Shown: positions 6,827 to 7,595 of the stretch, in pieces
Layout: every line of letters begins with the position of its first letter
Position numbering within the stretch: the first letter of the stretch is position 1
DNA from: Buchnera aphidicola (Aphis nasturtii)
GTDB taxonomy: Bacteria > Pseudomonadota > Gammaproteobacteria > Enterobacterales > Enterobacteriaceae
Length of the DNA: 7,595 nt
Assembly: GCF_005083345.1 (NCBI RefSeq)
Contig: NZ_CP034889.1
Coordinates: 1-7,595, forward strand
Reading direction: 5' to 3'
Notes under the pieces: generated by a model
Told to the model about the DNA's origin: nothing
Databases searched by the model: none
Seen by the model: only the letters and a program-made list of their open reading frames with translations
Made by a program: the position numbers and the translations under genes

Positions 6827-7576
6827 TTGGTGTCTAGAAAAAATTATATATATAATGTAAAACCAGTATTTAATCCTCCTAAGAGTGATAAAAAAAGATC
6901 TAGTTTTATTGAATATGCAATGAAAAAAGCATCAGAGGTAGATGTTGCAAGAAGCACACTAAATTATACTTTATTAGCAATAAATCCTGAAACTGGTAGT
7001 ATTTTACCTCGATTTAGAAGATTAAATGAACATCGCGCATGTGCAATGAGAGCTATGGTTATAGCTATGTTATATTATTACAATATGGAATCTCATTTAG
7101 TAGAAGCTTCGATTGAAAAATTATCAGATCAATGTGGATTATCTACAATATCAAAATTAGGCAATAAATCAATTACACGTGCGTCTAGACTAATTAGTGA
7201 TTTTTTAGAACCTATGGGTTTTATAAAGTGCAAAAAAGAAAAAACTAAATTTTCTAGTAATTACACACCAAAAAAAATATTTTTAACTCCAATTTTTTTT
7301 ATGTTATTGCATATTCCAAAGTCAAAGATAAATGAATATTTATTTGAATATAAGAAAAATTCTGAAGTTTTGAAAATTATCGAAAAAAAAATATTTATTT
7401 CATTTTCAGATATAAAAATTATTTTAAATTTAGATGAAAAATCTGCTAAGAATAAGATTCTTAATGCTTTAATTAATTTTTATACAGCACATGAATTAAC
7501 ACAAATTGGTCCTCAAGGCCTTAAGAAAAAGATAAATATTGAATATAATAACATATGCAATTTATATAAAGGCTAA
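6827..7576 (+). CDS. repA2: RepA2, shorter paralogue of the IncFII-type replication initiator
   Basis: A second RepA-family protein, 249 residues. It aligns without gaps to RepA1 over the first 160 residues, about 106 identical by hand count, including RRLNEHRACAMRAM and the CGLSTISK/GNKSITRASR block. After LTPIFFML the two diverge. RepA2 is 29 residues shorter between there and the shared DEK.A..KIL.AL element (203 in RepA2, 232 in RepA1), and then they align again through GP.GLKK (229-234). The DNA-binding core is thus kept while the basic linker is reduced. No ATG is available: the frame opens with TTG at 6827 followed at once by GTG at 6830, and either may be used. TTG gives exact collinearity with RepA1; GTG gives MSRK. 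Whether the protein initiates replication, regulates copy number or is decaying is unknown. The stop codon lies in the terminal inverted repeat. Confidence 0.85.
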   Translation: MVSRKNYIYNVKPVFNPPKSDKKRSSFIEYAMKKASEVDVARSTLNYTLLAINPETGSILPRFRRLNEHRACAMRAMVIAMLYYYNMESHLVEASIEKLSDQCGLSTISKLGNKSITRASRLISDFLEPMGFIKCKKEKTKFSSNYTPKKIFLTPIFFMLLHIPKSKINEYLFEYKKNSEVLKIIEKKIFISFSDIKIILNLDEKSAKNKILNALINFYTAHELTQIGPQGLKKKINIEYNNICNLYKG

Positions 7577-7595
7577 AAAATAAATTTACACAATA
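7574..7595. repeat. Right arm of 22-bp terminal inverted repeat
   Basis: The exact reverse complement of bases 1-22. The arm begins with the TAA stop codon of repA2 and ends acacaata at the window edge. With circular closure it makes a 44-bp loopless palindrome that would insulate repA2 from leuA. The A-rich outer part of this arm and the T-rich outer part of the other give the layout of a bidirectional terminator. Confidence 0.85.

Overview
The window looks like a complete or nearly complete leucine plasmid (pLeu type) of the aphid endosymbiont Buchnera aphidicola. Three things point there. The DNA is extremely AT-rich, with long A and T runs. All four leucine genes are very close to their E. 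coli counterparts, the expected pattern for a reduced gammaproteobacterial symbiont. The gene set leuABCD plus two IncFII-type repA genes flanking yqhA is the known hallmark of Buchnera pLeu plasmids. The aphid host cannot be told from the sequence.

Layout: leuA, leuB, leuC and leuD run on the + strand from 55 to 4793 with gaps of 48, 2 and 15 bases, and end at a clear rho-independent terminator (4802-4836). A 247-base AT-rich gap (4837-5083) follows, lying at the 3' side of a minus-strand repA gene (repA1, 5084-5935). In IncFII-family plasmids the origin lies downstream of repA, so this gap is the best origin candidate; it carries three copies of gcatttat. A divergent intergenic region (5936-6171) with a perfect 22-bp inverted repeat separates repA1 from yqhA (6172-6669, + strand, membrane protein). 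A second, shorter repA (repA2, 6827-7576, + strand, no ATG start) closes the window.

The last 22 bases are the exact reverse complement of the first 22. If the molecule is circular, the two ends form a 44-bp perfect palindrome between repA2 and leuA. Its RNA could terminate repA2 transcription, and in DNA it would overlap any leuA promoter. There is no room for the enterobacterial leu leader peptide and attenuator.

Working together: LeuA, the LeuCD heterodimer and LeuB convert 2-ketoisovalerate to 2-ketoisocaproate, the precursor of leucine, which the symbiont supplies to its host. The RepA proteins would maintain the plasmid. YqhA is a conserved membrane passenger of unknown role. No tRNA, rRNA, CRISPR array or insertion sequence was seen. 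The system is a known type; the less explained parts are the two 22-bp-arm palindromes, the origin candidate and the diverging RepA pair.
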